64,000 bases of DNA from Nitrospira sp. (GCA_021323395.1 JAJONL010000003.1:59347-123346), one strand, 5' to 3'. Shown: positions 8,981 to 17,869, numbered from the stretch's first letter. A program made the numbers and translations. Notes: generated by a model not told the origin, from the sequence alone.

Positions 8981-9505
8981 GTGGCATTGATTCAACAGGA
9001 TCTCGTTCCCGGTAGCGGAGATCAGCTCCTCACACTGGATACCGACACTAACCTGCAATGGCTGAATCTCACGGCGACTGCCGGCCGATCCTACAATGAA
9101 GTCATGGCTGGATTCGGCGGATTCACCACGACGCACGGCTTTCAATATGCCGATGGGGGGCAGATCGGCGAATTATGCAGCCACGCGGGTATCACGAAGG
9201 GCCTGACGGAACCAGCCTTCACCCCCTCACCGAACGACGCCAAGAATCACCATGGCACGGAAGCGCTCCAAAATTTGATGAACGGCAAGACGCTGATCGG
9301 TTCGGTGATCCACAGCCGCGGCATCATGAAACCCCCTGCGCCGCCACCCAACGTGTCGTCGTTCATCTTGGGCACGATCCGTACATTTCTGAATTTGTTG
9401 AATATCGCCGCATCGCATACTGAAAGTGAAGGACCGACGGCCAATCCTCAAGTCGGCGATCCTGAAATCGGGTCGTATCTGGTGAGAGTCAGACCAGCGG
9501 CCTGA
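8981..9505 (+). CDS. Orphan 174-aa protein with exported-protein-like N-terminal module
   Basis: The start is GTG, supported by a strong AAAGGAGG site. The N-terminal half contains LDTDTNLQWLNLTATAG followed by SYNEV and GFQYADGGQIGEL, a pattern known from exported PEP-CTERM and related proteins in which a (D)LxWLDLTAT...GxRYAT motif follows the signal peptide. Here there is no signal peptide and no PEP-CTERM tail, so either the protein is cytoplasmic or the module is used differently. The C-terminal half is Pro-rich in the middle (KPPAPPPNV) and otherwise featureless. It converges with the HExxH gene and the two reading frames overlap by 17 bases. I cannot assign a function. Confidence 0.7.
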   Translation: MALIQQDLVPGSGDQLLTLDTDTNLQWLNLTATAGRSYNEVMAGFGGFTTTHGFQYADGGQIGELCSHAGITKGLTEPAFTPSPNDAKNHHGTEALQNLMNGKTLIGSVIHSRGIMKPPAPPPNVSSFILGTIRTFLNLLNIAASHTESEGPTANPQVGDPEIGSYLVRVRPAA

Positions 9506-11057
9506 GCGCAGCGAGGCTACAGGCCTCTCTCGCACAAGCTAGTTCAGCACGATGACGACGCAATGCCGGACCGAATGACGAGCGATTCACCGCATTCTGA
9601 TACCTCCGCATGTGTCGCTCGACGTGTCTCAAGGACTCGGCCAATTCATCCACAGTCCGCTGGCCCATGCTGGTCAGCCATTTCAAACTACTGCCGGCAT
9701 GGGCAAGATCCTCCAAGGAATACCGCACCGAATCGATTTCTTCCAAACAGCGGAAGCGCGCGCGCAGGAGGTCGCGCGACGTCAGTCCCGCTCCACGCCA
9801 TTGCCTCTTTCCCTGCTTCGTTTCAGCCCAGGTGGAGAGTCGTTCGAACAGCATGGCCCCCATCGTAAACGTGAAGGTCGCATGGAGAATACCCCTCAAC
9901 GGCCGCAGACGGCGGCGCCAGGGCGAATAGAAGATCTCCTGATTGTGATCGTTCTTGTACAGCACATCTTTTCGCAGGAGGAGATTCAAGTGATGGTGGC
10001 TGTTCTCATGAATGAGATCGTCGATCAGATCAAGCCGATCGCGGTCAAAACAATTGATCACGGAGAGCCCCGGACGATGCCGATAGCTGAAGCTCACCAC
10101 TCCGGGGGCTTTGAGCGGCACGATCCGCGATGTCAACAACGCCAGCAGCTGATCCCCTTCCGGCCAGGCCGATTCGATCACCGACAACGCTTGTTGCATG
10201 CGGGTCGCCACCTCCGGCCTCGTCTGCCGCACCGCCATCGGCGTCTTTTCTTTTCCATACACCAGCGTCGCTCCCAGGGAGAGCGAGCCATGGTCGGTGT
10301 CTCTCAGCCGATGAGAATCGATGCGGCGCCAATGCCATCGTTCCATATCACCGTATTCGACCATCACATGGTCCTGTTCTCCGACCAGCAGGTCGATGCC
10401 GGACGCCTTGACCCTAAACTGTGCCTGCCCTGCAGCACGTATGAGCGCTTGTCGCACGGGTCGAGGCGCTTCATAGGACAGACCGGTCGTGCCGATCATG
10501 CAGACGCCGGGCAATTCAACCCGCTCAACATTGGCGGTGAGATCACAAGGCACCAGCCAAGCCTTCTTCGAACGGTGCGTAGCGATCCAACGACAAGCCA
10601 GACGTGGAGCCAGGCAGACCGACTCCTGTGTCACGTCACGCGCCAACCGCCGGCAGAGCCCGGTGAGGCGAGCGAGGAGCCGATGAGGTTCAGGTATCCC
10701 ATGGGGAAAGATCTCATCGGCATAGCCATGTTCATAAAACTTCTCCTTGAACTCCGCCTGGAGTTGTTCGGCGATATCACGGCGTGATCGCTCAAGCCTT
10801 ACCTGGCCCAAGATATCGACGAAGTAGAGGAGATCGTTCAACGACTCAATCCATCCCACGACTTTCCAATTGCCGAACTCCGCCGGCGCCAATGAGTGTT
10901 CAATCGCTCGAAACCACGCGAGCGGCAGATGGAGGGCCTGAGCGGACTCTGAGTAATTACGTTCAAAATCCCGGCAGAGGTCCTTCAGCAGGCCACGCAT
11001 CGATCCCTGAAACTCCACCATCAGCCCTGTAAGAAATCGAGCATCCATCACTCTCAT
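9489..11057 (-). CDS. HExxH-motif protein, putative peptide-modification (aKG-HExxH-type) enzyme
   Basis: From the ATG at 11057 the protein has 522 residues. An in-frame TTG at 11156 would add 33 residues but has no ribosome site, while 11057 has AAAGG ten bases upstream. The C-terminal third carries LIHENSHHHLNLLL with HENSH at 350-354, then YKNDHNQEIFYSPWRRRLRPLRGILH. This combination (HExxH, then SPWR..RP..G.LH) matches what I know of the HExxH putative peptide-modification family (TIGR04267), some members of which are alpha-ketoglutarate-dependent hydroxylases acting on ribosomal peptides. The N-terminal 250 residues are helical and not recognised. No precursor peptide is evident beside it. 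A plain zinc protease is the alternative. Confidence 0.75.
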   Translation of the reverse strand: MRVMDARFLTGLMVEFQGSMRGLLKDLCRDFERNYSESAQALHLPLAWFRAIEHSLAPAEFGNWKVVGWIESLNDLLYFVDILGQVRLERSRRDIAEQLQAEFKEKFYEHGYADEIFPHGIPEPHRLLARLTGLCRRLARDVTQESVCLAPRLACRWIATHRSKKAWLVPCDLTANVERVELPGVCMIGTTGLSYEAPRPVRQALIRAAGQAQFRVKASGIDLLVGEQDHVMVEYGDMERWHWRRIDSHRLRDTDHGSLSLGATLVYGKEKTPMAVRQTRPEVATRMQQALSVIESAWPEGDQLLALLTSRIVPLKAPGVVSFSYRHRPGLSVINCFDRDRLDLIDDLIHENSHHHLNLLLRKDVLYKNDHNQEIFYSPWRRRLRPLRGILHATFTFTMGAMLFERLSTWAETKQGKRQWRGAGLTSRDLLRARFRCLEEIDSVRYSLEDLAHAGSSLKWLTSMGQRTVDELAESLRHVERHMRRYQNAVNRSSFGPALRRHRAELACAREACSLAALRPLV

Positions 11058-11305
11058 CGTTCTATGGCCTTTCGAGAAGGAGTCAGTGCGCGCGCACTGT
11101 ACGCGACTATCCCGCGCCTGACAAGGCCGCGTGCCCGCCAGGACGAGGACAGACAAGACTCGCGTGAGACAGAGCGAGGGGTTCAGGGGAACTCGGTCAG
11201 CAGGCTGCTCATGGCAATCTGATTCCCGTCGCAGAGGTGATCTGAAGGAGGGCTGACTGGCCCGAAGCGAGCGGGGATGCTCGCCAAGCGATGCGCCTCC
11301 GCGTG

Positions 11306-11337
11306 ACTCCGCGAAGCCGGCGCGAGTCCCGCGGAGT
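11306..11337. other. Stem-loop downstream of the zinc-ribbon gene
   Basis: A perfect 8-bp stem (ACTCCGCG at 11306-11313, CGCGGAGT at 11330-11337) lies 6 bases after the stop of the minus-strand zinc-ribbon gene. There is no T-run, so it may stabilise the mRNA end rather than terminate by itself. The rest of 11058-11342 shows nothing else. Confidence 0.45.
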
Positions 11338-11342
11338 GTCGC

Positions 11343-11570
11343 CTATGCCGTGAGCTTGATGAGATCGAAGAGAAACGGCTTTTCGGGCCGGGAAGCAGGG
11401 GCCGGACGGAGATGTGAATTCTGCACCATACGGTGACGCTGGATCAGCGGATCCACGACGTTGCCACAACTCAAACAGCGATACCCCTCCAACCTCATGG
11501 GGTGAAAACTTTCTTGCAGATCGAGCAGGTCATCCGAAACCATCAATCCCTCACATCTCGTGCAGGTCAT
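11343..11570 (-). CDS. Small zinc-ribbon protein, 75 aa
   Basis: The start is the ATG at 11570, preceded by AAGGGAGG at six bases spacing; an in-frame ATG 21 bases upstream has no such site. The sequence opens MTCTRCEG and has a second knuckle YRCLSCGNVVD, giving Cys pairs at 3/6 and 32/35, a compact C4 zinc ribbon. The remaining 40 residues are basic and probably flexible. Proteins of this kind may bind nucleic acid or protein partners; nothing more can be said. A 20-bp perfect palindrome lies 40 bases upstream of the start and could be its operator. Confidence 0.8.
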   Translation of the reverse strand: MTCTRCEGLMVSDDLLDLQESFHPMRLEGYRCLSCGNVVDPLIQRHRMVQNSHLRPAPASRPEKPFLFDLIKLTA

Positions 11571-11609
11571 GAATCGCCTCCCTTCGGACATCTGGCGTTG
11601 CAGGCACCG

Positions 11610-11629
11610 GCGAGATACCGGTATCTCGC
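11610..11629. promoter_or_regulatory. 20-bp perfect palindrome, operator candidate
   Basis: GCGAGATACC followed directly by GGTATCTCGC is a perfect inverted repeat without spacer. It lies 40-59 bases upstream of the zinc-ribbon start (minus strand), in the region shared with the divergent rqcH. Its form fits a dimeric repressor of the TetR or LuxR type; which protein binds is unknown. Confidence 0.5.
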
Positions 11630-11903
11630 GGCCGGCCCCATGCCGCGGCCATTAGAAGCTGAAGAGAAGCAATCTGGATGCCACCGAGCGGCATGCTTCA
11701 TCCACTCGCACGGCACAAACCGTGGGAAGGAGCCAAAATTCAGCCTGGCGCTACAAATTGAACCGCCTGTGATCGAATTGGTTACATGGGACAGAATTGG
11801 GTAGAATCGGCCAACCTGCTGAAAACCTGTCTAGGACAAGACAACGAGGGCCTGACGAGCACCCACACAGGTTTTCTCCCATTATCCAGCAAGGCAAACG
11901 GAA
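11630..11903. other. Upstream region of rqcH
   Basis: This is the rqcH-proximal part of a 333-base intergenic stretch (11571-11903). The only promoter-like pair I see is TTGGTT at 11778-11783 with TAGAAT at 11802-11807, 18 bases apart. The -10 is good and the -35 poor, so the call is weak. Confidence 0.3.
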
Positions 11904-13352
11904 ATGGCTCTCACTGCGACAGAAATTGGTTCCATTGTTCAGGAACTGGCACCGGCCTTGGCGGAAGGCTGGATTCAGAAAATCACGCAACCACTCCCCG
12001 ATGTTCTATTGTTGGAAATTCGCGTCCCAGGGCATACTCGGCGACTGCTCTGTTCGGTCCACGACGAGACCGCTCGGATACATCTCGTTCGCCGGAGTTT
12101 ACCCAGTCCACCGACGCCCCCGTCCTTCTGCCAATTGTTACGGGCCCGGGTTCAGGGCGCGCGCATCGAGGCGATCCGTCAGATCTCAGACGACCGCATC
12201 GTTCGGATCGATCTCACAAGTCGTGACGGGCCGGTTTCCCTGGTCGCCGAACTGTTCGGCAGGAATGCCGACCTGCTGTTTCTTGATGGAGAACAGCGTG
12301 TGCTGGCGACAATCCGGCACAACAAGGAGCGGAGCGGTCAGCCATACCAGGCCCCTTCGCACGCCCCGTCACGCAGTCACGATTCGGTCGCGCCTGCACC
12401 GGAACCACCATCCGATGCCGAGCCTTTCCCACTTTCAGCCCAACTGGAAACGCTGTACCGAGAACGTGAGGTGGACCTGTCACAACTGGCACAGCTCCGA
12501 GCACGAGAATCGGTTCTGCGAAGAACCCTCAAGAAACACCTGCGCCGGATGGCGGCCCTGAGCCGCGATCTCGAACAGGCCACGAAATACGAGCCCTATG
12601 CGCGGTATGGGGAATTGCTGAAAGCCAATCTTAGATCCCTGAAGAAGGGACTCACCTCCGTCACAGTGGTGGACTATTACGATGAGACCTTGCCTGAGTT
12701 GACGATTCCGTTGGATCCGACGAAGGCGCCGCAGGCCAATATGGATGCGTATTTTGCCAAATATAGAAAGTTCGTGTCAGCCCAGCGTGAAATCGCGCCG
12801 CGACTAGCTGCCATCGAGACTGAAGTACAGCAAGTCCAGACCGAACTAGACACTATCAAACATGGAACCTGGCAAGCGCCGGTCGGCGACGGGGCCAGCG
12901 CCCCACAGTGGACAAAACCCACCGATCGCCGGCGGGCTGCCGGTGAGGAACGGCGCGGGCCGTTCAGGCGTTTCATTTCATCCGACGGCCATCAAATCTT
13001 CGTAGGGCGCAACGCCCGCGAGAATGACGAACTCACGTTCGGTCTCGCCAAGAGTGACGATCTCTGGTTGCATGCTCATGGGACTCCCGGTTCCCACGTC
13101 GTAGTTCGCTTGGAGAAAGGAACTGATCCGCCGCCGGAAACGCTAAAAGACGCCGCCACATTGGCGCTGCTTTATAGTGATCTCAAAAAGAGTGGAAAGG
13201 GTGAGGTGATCTACACACGCCGGAAATGGGTCCGGAAGGCCAAAGGCCAGGCTCGCGGAGCGGTCACAGTCACGCAGGAAAAAGCCCTGCATGTGACGCT
13301 CGACAAACGCCGCCTGGATGCCATGAAGGAACGCTCCCCGCGGCCCCCCTAG
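11904..13352 (+). CDS. rqcH: RqcH / NFACT-family ribosome quality-control protein
   Basis: RqcH binds stalled 50S subunits and recruits tRNA-Ala to add C-terminal alanine tails that mark nascent chains for degradation. The protein shows the NFACT-N domain (residues 1-170) with the Asp-Arg pair at exactly D97-R98, the residues needed for tailing in Bacillus RqcH. A coiled-coil region follows (about 185-330), and then a C-terminal NFACT-R domain (about 345-470) with FVGRNARENDELTF, DLWLHAHGTPGSHVV and KWVRKAKGQARGAV. At 482 residues it is shorter than the roughly 570 residues usual in Firmicutes; the shortening seems to lie in the middle region. Older annotations call this fibronectin-binding protein A. 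Confidence 0.88.
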   Translation: MALTATEIGSIVQELAPALAEGWIQKITQPLPDVLLLEIRVPGHTRRLLCSVHDETARIHLVRRSLPSPPTPPSFCQLLRARVQGARIEAIRQISDDRIVRIDLTSRDGPVSLVAELFGRNADLLFLDGEQRVLATIRHNKERSGQPYQAPSHAPSRSHDSVAPAPEPPSDAEPFPLSAQLETLYREREVDLSQLAQLRARESVLRRTLKKHLRRMAALSRDLEQATKYEPYARYGELLKANLRSLKKGLTSVTVVDYYDETLPELTIPLDPTKAPQANMDAYFAKYRKFVSAQREIAPRLAAIETEVQQVQTELDTIKHGTWQAPVGDGASAPQWTKPTDRRRAAGEERRGPFRRFISSDGHQIFVGRNARENDELTFGLAKSDDLWLHAHGTPGSHVVVRLEKGTDPPPETLKDAATLALLYSDLKKSGKGEVIYTRRKWVRKAKGQARGAVTVTQEKALHVTLDKRRLDAMKERSPRPP

Positions 13353-13490
13353 GTCTCGGAAGCGCCATGTCCTCGTTCTTGGTAATCTGAAACGGAGGCA
13401 TGATAATGTGCCGTCGAGCTGAGCCCTCAAGTCACTCAGGCCGCACGAGGCCTCATCCTTAGACTCGTCGCAGAATCGCGAGCCTGCTGC

Positions 13491-14621
13491 ATGAACTACA
13501 TCGCCCTCAGAATGCTCTTCGGAGATCGCGCGAAGTACCTCATGCTCCTCTGCGGCTTGACCTTTGCCGTGATGCTGATCGTCCAGCAGGGCTCCATCTT
13601 CTGGGGCCTCATGATGTGGTCCCAATCGAGCATCAGCAATCTCAACGTTCCCATCTGGGTGACGGATCCCGGCATCTCGCAAGTCGATGAAGTGAAACCG
13701 ATCGCCGATACCACGGTCGATCGGGTGCGCAGCATCCCCGGTGTGGAATGGGCCGTTCCCCTCTATAAAGGGTTGTTACGCGCCCGCCTGGCGAATGGGG
13801 AATATCACCAGATCACCCTGACCGGTCTGGACGCCGCCACCTTGATCGGCCGTCCGGCGGAAGTCCTGGCGGGACGATTCGAAGACTTGCGCCAGCCGGA
13901 TGCGGTCGCCGTGGACCAGTGGGCCGTGGAACGGATGGGAGGGCCGCAGGTCATCACGGTCGGCACGGTCTTCGAACTGAACGATAAGCTGGCCCGCGTC
14001 GTGGCCATCGCCAAGACTCAAAAAACCTTCACGAACATTCCGGTGGTCTATACGACCTATGAACGCGCGTTACGCTATGTGCCCCGTGAGCGTCGGACCC
14101 TTTCCTATGTCCTCGCCAAGGCCAAAGACGACGCACCGATCGAAGAGGTGATCCAGCGCATCCGCGACCAGACGAAGCTCGGCGCCTTCACAGGCGAGGA
14201 GTTCGGGTGGAAAACCATCGGATGGGTGCTGAAGAACACCGGGATCGGCATCAACTTCGGCACCACGATCCTCCTGGGCTTCGTCGTCGGCATGGCCATC
14301 GCGGGACAGACGTTCTACCTGTTTACAGTTGAGAACCTTCGGCAGTTCGGCGCGTTGAAGGCCATGGGGGCCACCACAGCAACACTGGCACGCATGATTC
14401 TGTTACAGGCCTTTACCGTGGGCATCACTAGTTATGGAGTGGGCGTCGGCTTGGCCACCAGCTTCGGCCTGTTGACCGCGCAGGAAGGCCAGCTGCCTTT
14501 CGTTGAAACCTGGCCGCTGCTCCTGCTTGTCTTTGTCGCCCTGTTGATGATCTGTACCCTGTCGGCCTTCATCAGCATTATCAAACTCGCGCGGCTCGAA
14601 CCGGCGATCGTCTTTCGATGA
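13491..14621 (+). CDS. ABC exporter permease, FtsX/MacB-DevC type
   Basis: 376 residues with the four-segment MacB/FtsX layout: one membrane helix near residues 18-40, a large periplasmic domain (about 45-255), then three helices (about 260-285, 310-335, 345-370). The C-terminal region has FGALKAMGATTATLARMILLQ, the usual coupling segment of this family. It forms a mechanotransmission exporter with the ATPase that follows (ATGA overlap at 14618), the membrane-fusion protein and the outer-membrane channel. Best comparison is the DevBCA system of cyanobacteria (glycolipid export). The substrate here is unknown. Confidence 0.87.
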   Translation: MNYIALRMLFGDRAKYLMLLCGLTFAVMLIVQQGSIFWGLMMWSQSSISNLNVPIWVTDPGISQVDEVKPIADTTVDRVRSIPGVEWAVPLYKGLLRARLANGEYHQITLTGLDAATLIGRPAEVLAGRFEDLRQPDAVAVDQWAVERMGGPQVITVGTVFELNDKLARVVAIAKTQKTFTNIPVVYTTYERALRYVPRERRTLSYVLAKAKDDAPIEEVIQRIRDQTKLGAFTGEEFGWKTIGWVLKNTGIGINFGTTILLGFVVGMAIAGQTFYLFTVENLRQFGALKAMGATTATLARMILLQAFTVGITSYGVGVGLATSFGLLTAQEGQLPFVETWPLLLLVFVALLMICTLSAFISIIKLARLEPAIVFR

Positions 14622-15448
14622 CGTTTATGGATGGTGCGTCACAGTCACAGGAGCCGATGGGCGAACCAGCACGACCGCAGGCTTCCGCGGCCGTACAGGT
14701 CCGCGGACTTGTCAAGTCGTTCGGATCCGGAGAGACCTCGGTGACGGTGCTCAAGGGCATCGACCTGGATGTGTATTTCGGCGAGCTCTTGCTGCTCGTG
14801 GGCGAATCCGGCGGAGGAAAAACGACGCTGCTTTCGGCGATTGCCGGAATCCTGGATATCGATGCGGGCGACCTCCAGGTGCTCGGAACCTCGCTGACCA
14901 GCATGTCACCGGGCACCCGCACCAAATTCCGAGGGCGCACGATGGGATTTATATACCAACAGTTCAACCTCCTGCCTGCCTTGACGGCAGCGGAAAATGT
15001 GTCCGTGCCGCTGCTGATCCAAAACAATCGCAAGAGCGAGGCGATCGAACGGGCGCGGCTGATGCTCGAACGGGTGGGCCTGGGCGATCGGACGGAGTTC
15101 CTCCCCAAGAATCTGTCCGGCGGGCAACAGCAACGGGTAGCCATCGCACGGGCGTTGGTCAATGAACCGCAGCTCCTCGTCTGCGACGAACCAACCGCGG
15201 CGCTCGACGGACCCAACGGCCACAAGATCATGGAGTTGATTCGAGACGTGGGGCGAGCATCCGACCGCTGCGTGATCGTCGTCACCCATGACAGCCGCGT
15301 ATTCCAGCCATCGCATGAGGATTCTCAATCGGTTCAGTGTCTGGCTCGCCCTCGCCGGCGTGACGCTCGCGGCCTGGACGGTCCTGACCGCCGGCAAACC
15401 GACGCCCATGCCGACGGCATTGATCGAACCGCCCCGGTCCCCCTATGA
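14618..15448 (+). CDS. ABC exporter ATPase, DevA/LolD type, with aberrant C-terminus
   Basis: Walker A is GESGGGKT (62-69), the signature LSGGQQQRVAIARAL is near residue 166, Walker B with DEPTAALD near 187, and the H-loop VTHDSR near 225. The catalytic core is therefore complete. After SRVFQPSH (about nt 15300) the usual closing segment of this family, roughly ...F.DRI..M.DGRI, is missing. Instead the frame runs 134 bases into the membrane-fusion gene, giving an Arg/Asp-rich tail with no family resemblance. The simplest reading is a deletion of some 60-90 bases at the ATPase 3' end that removed the stop codon. The start overlaps the permease stop by ATGA. Confidence 0.8.
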   Translation: MTFMDGASQSQEPMGEPARPQASAAVQVRGLVKSFGSGETSVTVLKGIDLDVYFGELLLLVGESGGGKTTLLSAIAGILDIDAGDLQVLGTSLTSMSPGTRTKFRGRTMGFIYQQFNLLPALTAAENVSVPLLIQNNRKSEAIERARLMLERVGLGDRTEFLPKNLSGGQQQRVAIARALVNEPQLLVCDEPTAALDGPNGHKIMELIRDVGRASDRCVIVVTHDSRVFQPSHEDSQSVQCLARPRRRDARGLDGPDRRQTDAHADGIDRTAPVPL

Positions 15449-16307
15449 CACCACCGTCGCCGCCACCGGGATCATCGAAGCCGTCAACGAAAATGTGCGC
15501 ATCGGACCGCCAGCCGCCGGACTCGTGACGAAAGTGTACGTCGCGGTCGGCGATCGTGTGAGCGAAGGCGATTCTCTCCTCCAGTTGGATAATCGGGACC
15601 TTCGCGCGCAACTGGTGGCTCGTCAGGCGGCGATTCCACCGGCAGAGGCCCAAGTCGAGGAACAGAAATATCGCATCGGCGACCTCGACACGCAGCTCAA
15701 GCGGCTGCAGGCCGTGCGCGACAGCCGCGCCGTCAGCGAAGACGACGTGAAACGCACCTGGTATGCCTCGGAAATGGCGAAGCGCGCCCTCAGCCGATTT
15801 GAAGCCACGTTGAAACAGGTTATCGCGCAACGGGATGAAACACAGATCCTGCTGGACCGACTGACCGTCCGCGCTCCACGCCCCGGCACTATCTTGCAGG
15901 TCAACGTAAGGGCCGGTGAATATGCCCTCACGACCGGCGCGAGCGAGCCCCTCATGCTCCTGGGAGACATGCAACAGCTTCAAGTACGGGCGGAAGTGGA
16001 TGAGGTCAACGCGCCCCTCGTCATTCCACAGCGGCCCGGCATCGCCTATCTCAAAGGCAGTACGGCTCAGGCCATTCCACTGACCTTCGTTCGGGTCGAG
16101 CCCTATATCGTACCCAAAAAGTCCCTGACGGGAGACAATAGCGAACGGGTCGACACGCGGGTCCTTCAAATCATCTACCGCTTCGAGCGTCCGCCGTTTC
16201 CCATCTATGCCGGACAACAGGTGGATGTCTTCATCGATCGGACTCCCTCACCGACCTCTCCACAGACATCGCGCGGTGAGCGCCCAGCCGAAGAACGGAC
16301 GCAATGA
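15315..16307 (+). CDS. Membrane-fusion protein, HlyD/DevB family
   Basis: From ATG 15315 the protein has 330 residues: an N-terminal membrane anchor (RFSVWLALAGVTLAAW), a lipoyl-type barrel-sandwich half with NVRIGPPAAGLVTKVYVAVGD, an alpha-hairpin (about 85-175), the second half PRPGTILQVNVRAGEY, and a beta-barrel region. It links the inner-membrane ABC exporter to the outer-membrane channel in the periplasm. A start at 15288 is possible, but the anchor directly after 15315 favours the later one; neither has a clear ribosome site, perhaps lost in the deletion affecting the ATPase gene. The stop overlaps the channel gene start by ATGA. Confidence 0.87.
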   Translation: MRILNRFSVWLALAGVTLAAWTVLTAGKPTPMPTALIEPPRSPYDTTVAATGIIEAVNENVRIGPPAAGLVTKVYVAVGDRVSEGDSLLQLDNRDLRAQLVARQAAIPPAEAQVEEQKYRIGDLDTQLKRLQAVRDSRAVSEDDVKRTWYASEMAKRALSRFEATLKQVIAQRDETQILLDRLTVRAPRPGTILQVNVRAGEYALTTGASEPLMLLGDMQQLQVRAEVDEVNAPLVIPQRPGIAYLKGSTAQAIPLTFVRVEPYIVPKKSLTGDNSERVDTRVLQIIYRFERPPFPIYAGQQVDVFIDRTPSPTSPQTSRGERPAEERTQ

Positions 16308-17827
16308 GTCGGATATCGTCCAACCGGAGTGCTGCAGTCTCTGTTCTGGCGGGTCTTCTGGTAATGTCCTCAACCACCGGCTGCTTGCAGGGTTCTGATT
16401 ATCGTCGGCCACCCATCGAGACGCCGGTGGATTGGAGCAGCATGGCAGCGGGCTCCCCGGCCGCAGGGAACTCGGACAAAATCCCGGAGGCGGACTGGTG
16501 GCGGTCATTCCACAATCAGGAGTTGACTGAATTCATCGAACGCGCGCTCGCGCAGAACCACGACGTGCGCCGGGCCGTCTCCCGCGTCCTGGAGGGGCGG
16601 GCTTCGGTCACGACTGCCGGCGCCGGACTCTATCCTCAGCTCAATGTGCAGGGCAGCTATACCAACGTCGCGATTTCAAAAAATACCTTGGCTGGTTTGG
16701 GCCTCGCCACCGGCCAACAACCCACGCCACAGGTATTCGCCACCCCCGGCAGCAGCTTTGACCTGTGGAACGGAGCAGCCGATCTCCGTTGGGAATTGGA
16801 TGTCTGGGGCCGCATCCGGCGCGGACTGGAAGCTGCCTCGGCAGAAGCCCACGCCATCGAACAGGACGCCCGCGCCATTGCGCTGACGTTGATCGGCGAT
16901 GTCGGCCAAGCCTACTTTCGCATCCGTGAATTGGACGAGCAAATCGAAATCGCCCGGCGCGCCCTGACGCTGCGTCGAGAATCGTTGGACATCATCATCA
17001 AGCGGGCGTCGGTGGGACTGGCTTCTGATCTCGATGTGAAACGGACGGAAGTCCTGGTGGCAGAAAGCGCCGGACAGATTCCTGATCTGACTCGCCTGCG
17101 CACCATGGAAATGCACCGCTTGGAAGTCCTGACGGGAGCTTCTCCCGGCTCTGTCCTCTTGCAGCCGAAATCGTTACGAGCCGTGATGGTTCAGCCGGAG
17201 ATTCCCGTGGGCCTTCCCTCGCAACTGTTGGAGCGGCGGCCAGATATCCTGCAGGCGGAAGCCACCCTCATGGCTGCCAATGCCAGGATCGGCCAGGCGC
17301 GCGCCTATTTTTTCCCGTCGTTCTCCATCACGGGCCAGGGGGGATTACAGAGCGTGGAATTCACGAACTGGTTCACGGGAAACAGCGCCACCTACAGCAT
17401 CGGCCCGTCGGTAACCCTCCCCATTTTTCTGGGTGGCACGAACGTCGCGCGGCTGGATGCCGCCGAATCGCGCTATCAACAAATGCTGGAAAGTTACCAA
17501 CAAACCATTCTACTTGCCTTTCGCGAAGTCGCGGACCTGCTGGTCTCCATTCAAGCACGCAGCGAACAACTGGCGCGCCAGCGTGAACAGGTGGCTGCGG
17601 CCACCGCCGCCGCCGGCTTGGCGGATGTGCGGTACCGCAAAGGACTGGTGAACTATCTCGATGTCCTCGATGCCCAACGCACGATGCTCGCGGCTGAAAC
17701 CCAACTCGCCCAAACGGAGCGAGCCCGCCTCACCGACATGGTGGGTCTCTACAAAGCCGTCGGTGGTGGATGGCCCGCTCCGCCGGACGCTTCCACTCCC
17801 ACCGCCCGGAGCGTAACCGAGCAGTAG
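16304..17827 (+). CDS. Outer-membrane efflux channel lipoprotein, NodT/OprM type
   Basis: 507 residues, TolC superfamily. The N-terminal signal ends in a lipobox-like STTGC, so the mature protein is probably acylated. Two repeated OEP halves are visible. The first contains LRWELDVWGRIRRGLEAA, a hallmark of NodT-type channels; the second carries PSQLLERRPDILQAEATLMAANARIGQARA and ends with RYRKGLVNYLDVLDAQR. It forms the trimeric outer-membrane exit duct for the exporter encoded upstream (permease, ATPase, fusion protein), with which it makes a four-gene operon. Confidence 0.92.
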   Translation: MSRISSNRSAAVSVLAGLLVMSSTTGCLQGSDYRRPPIETPVDWSSMAAGSPAAGNSDKIPEADWWRSFHNQELTEFIERALAQNHDVRRAVSRVLEGRASVTTAGAGLYPQLNVQGSYTNVAISKNTLAGLGLATGQQPTPQVFATPGSSFDLWNGAADLRWELDVWGRIRRGLEAASAEAHAIEQDARAIALTLIGDVGQAYFRIRELDEQIEIARRALTLRRESLDIIIKRASVGLASDLDVKRTEVLVAESAGQIPDLTRLRTMEMHRLEVLTGASPGSVLLQPKSLRAVMVQPEIPVGLPSQLLERRPDILQAEATLMAANARIGQARAYFFPSFSITGQGGLQSVEFTNWFTGNSATYSIGPSVTLPIFLGGTNVARLDAAESRYQQMLESYQQTILLAFREVADLLVSIQARSEQLARQREQVAAATAAAGLADVRYRKGLVNYLDVLDAQRTMLAAETQLAQTERARLTDMVGLYKAVGGGWPAPPDASTPTARSVTEQ

Positions 17828-17869
17828 CATGCCAGTCACCATTGCTCCCATCGCCTCTCCAATCGATGG

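Noticed and set aside
11209..11469. 86-residue minus-strand frame overlapping the zinc-ribbon gene
   Set aside because: The zinc-ribbon frame has the Cys motifs and the ribosome site; this one is a shifted reading of the same bases.
11797..12561. 254-residue frame overlapping the start of rqcH
   Set aside because: The rqcH frame carries NFACT motifs including D97-R98; the other frame has no resemblance and ends early.
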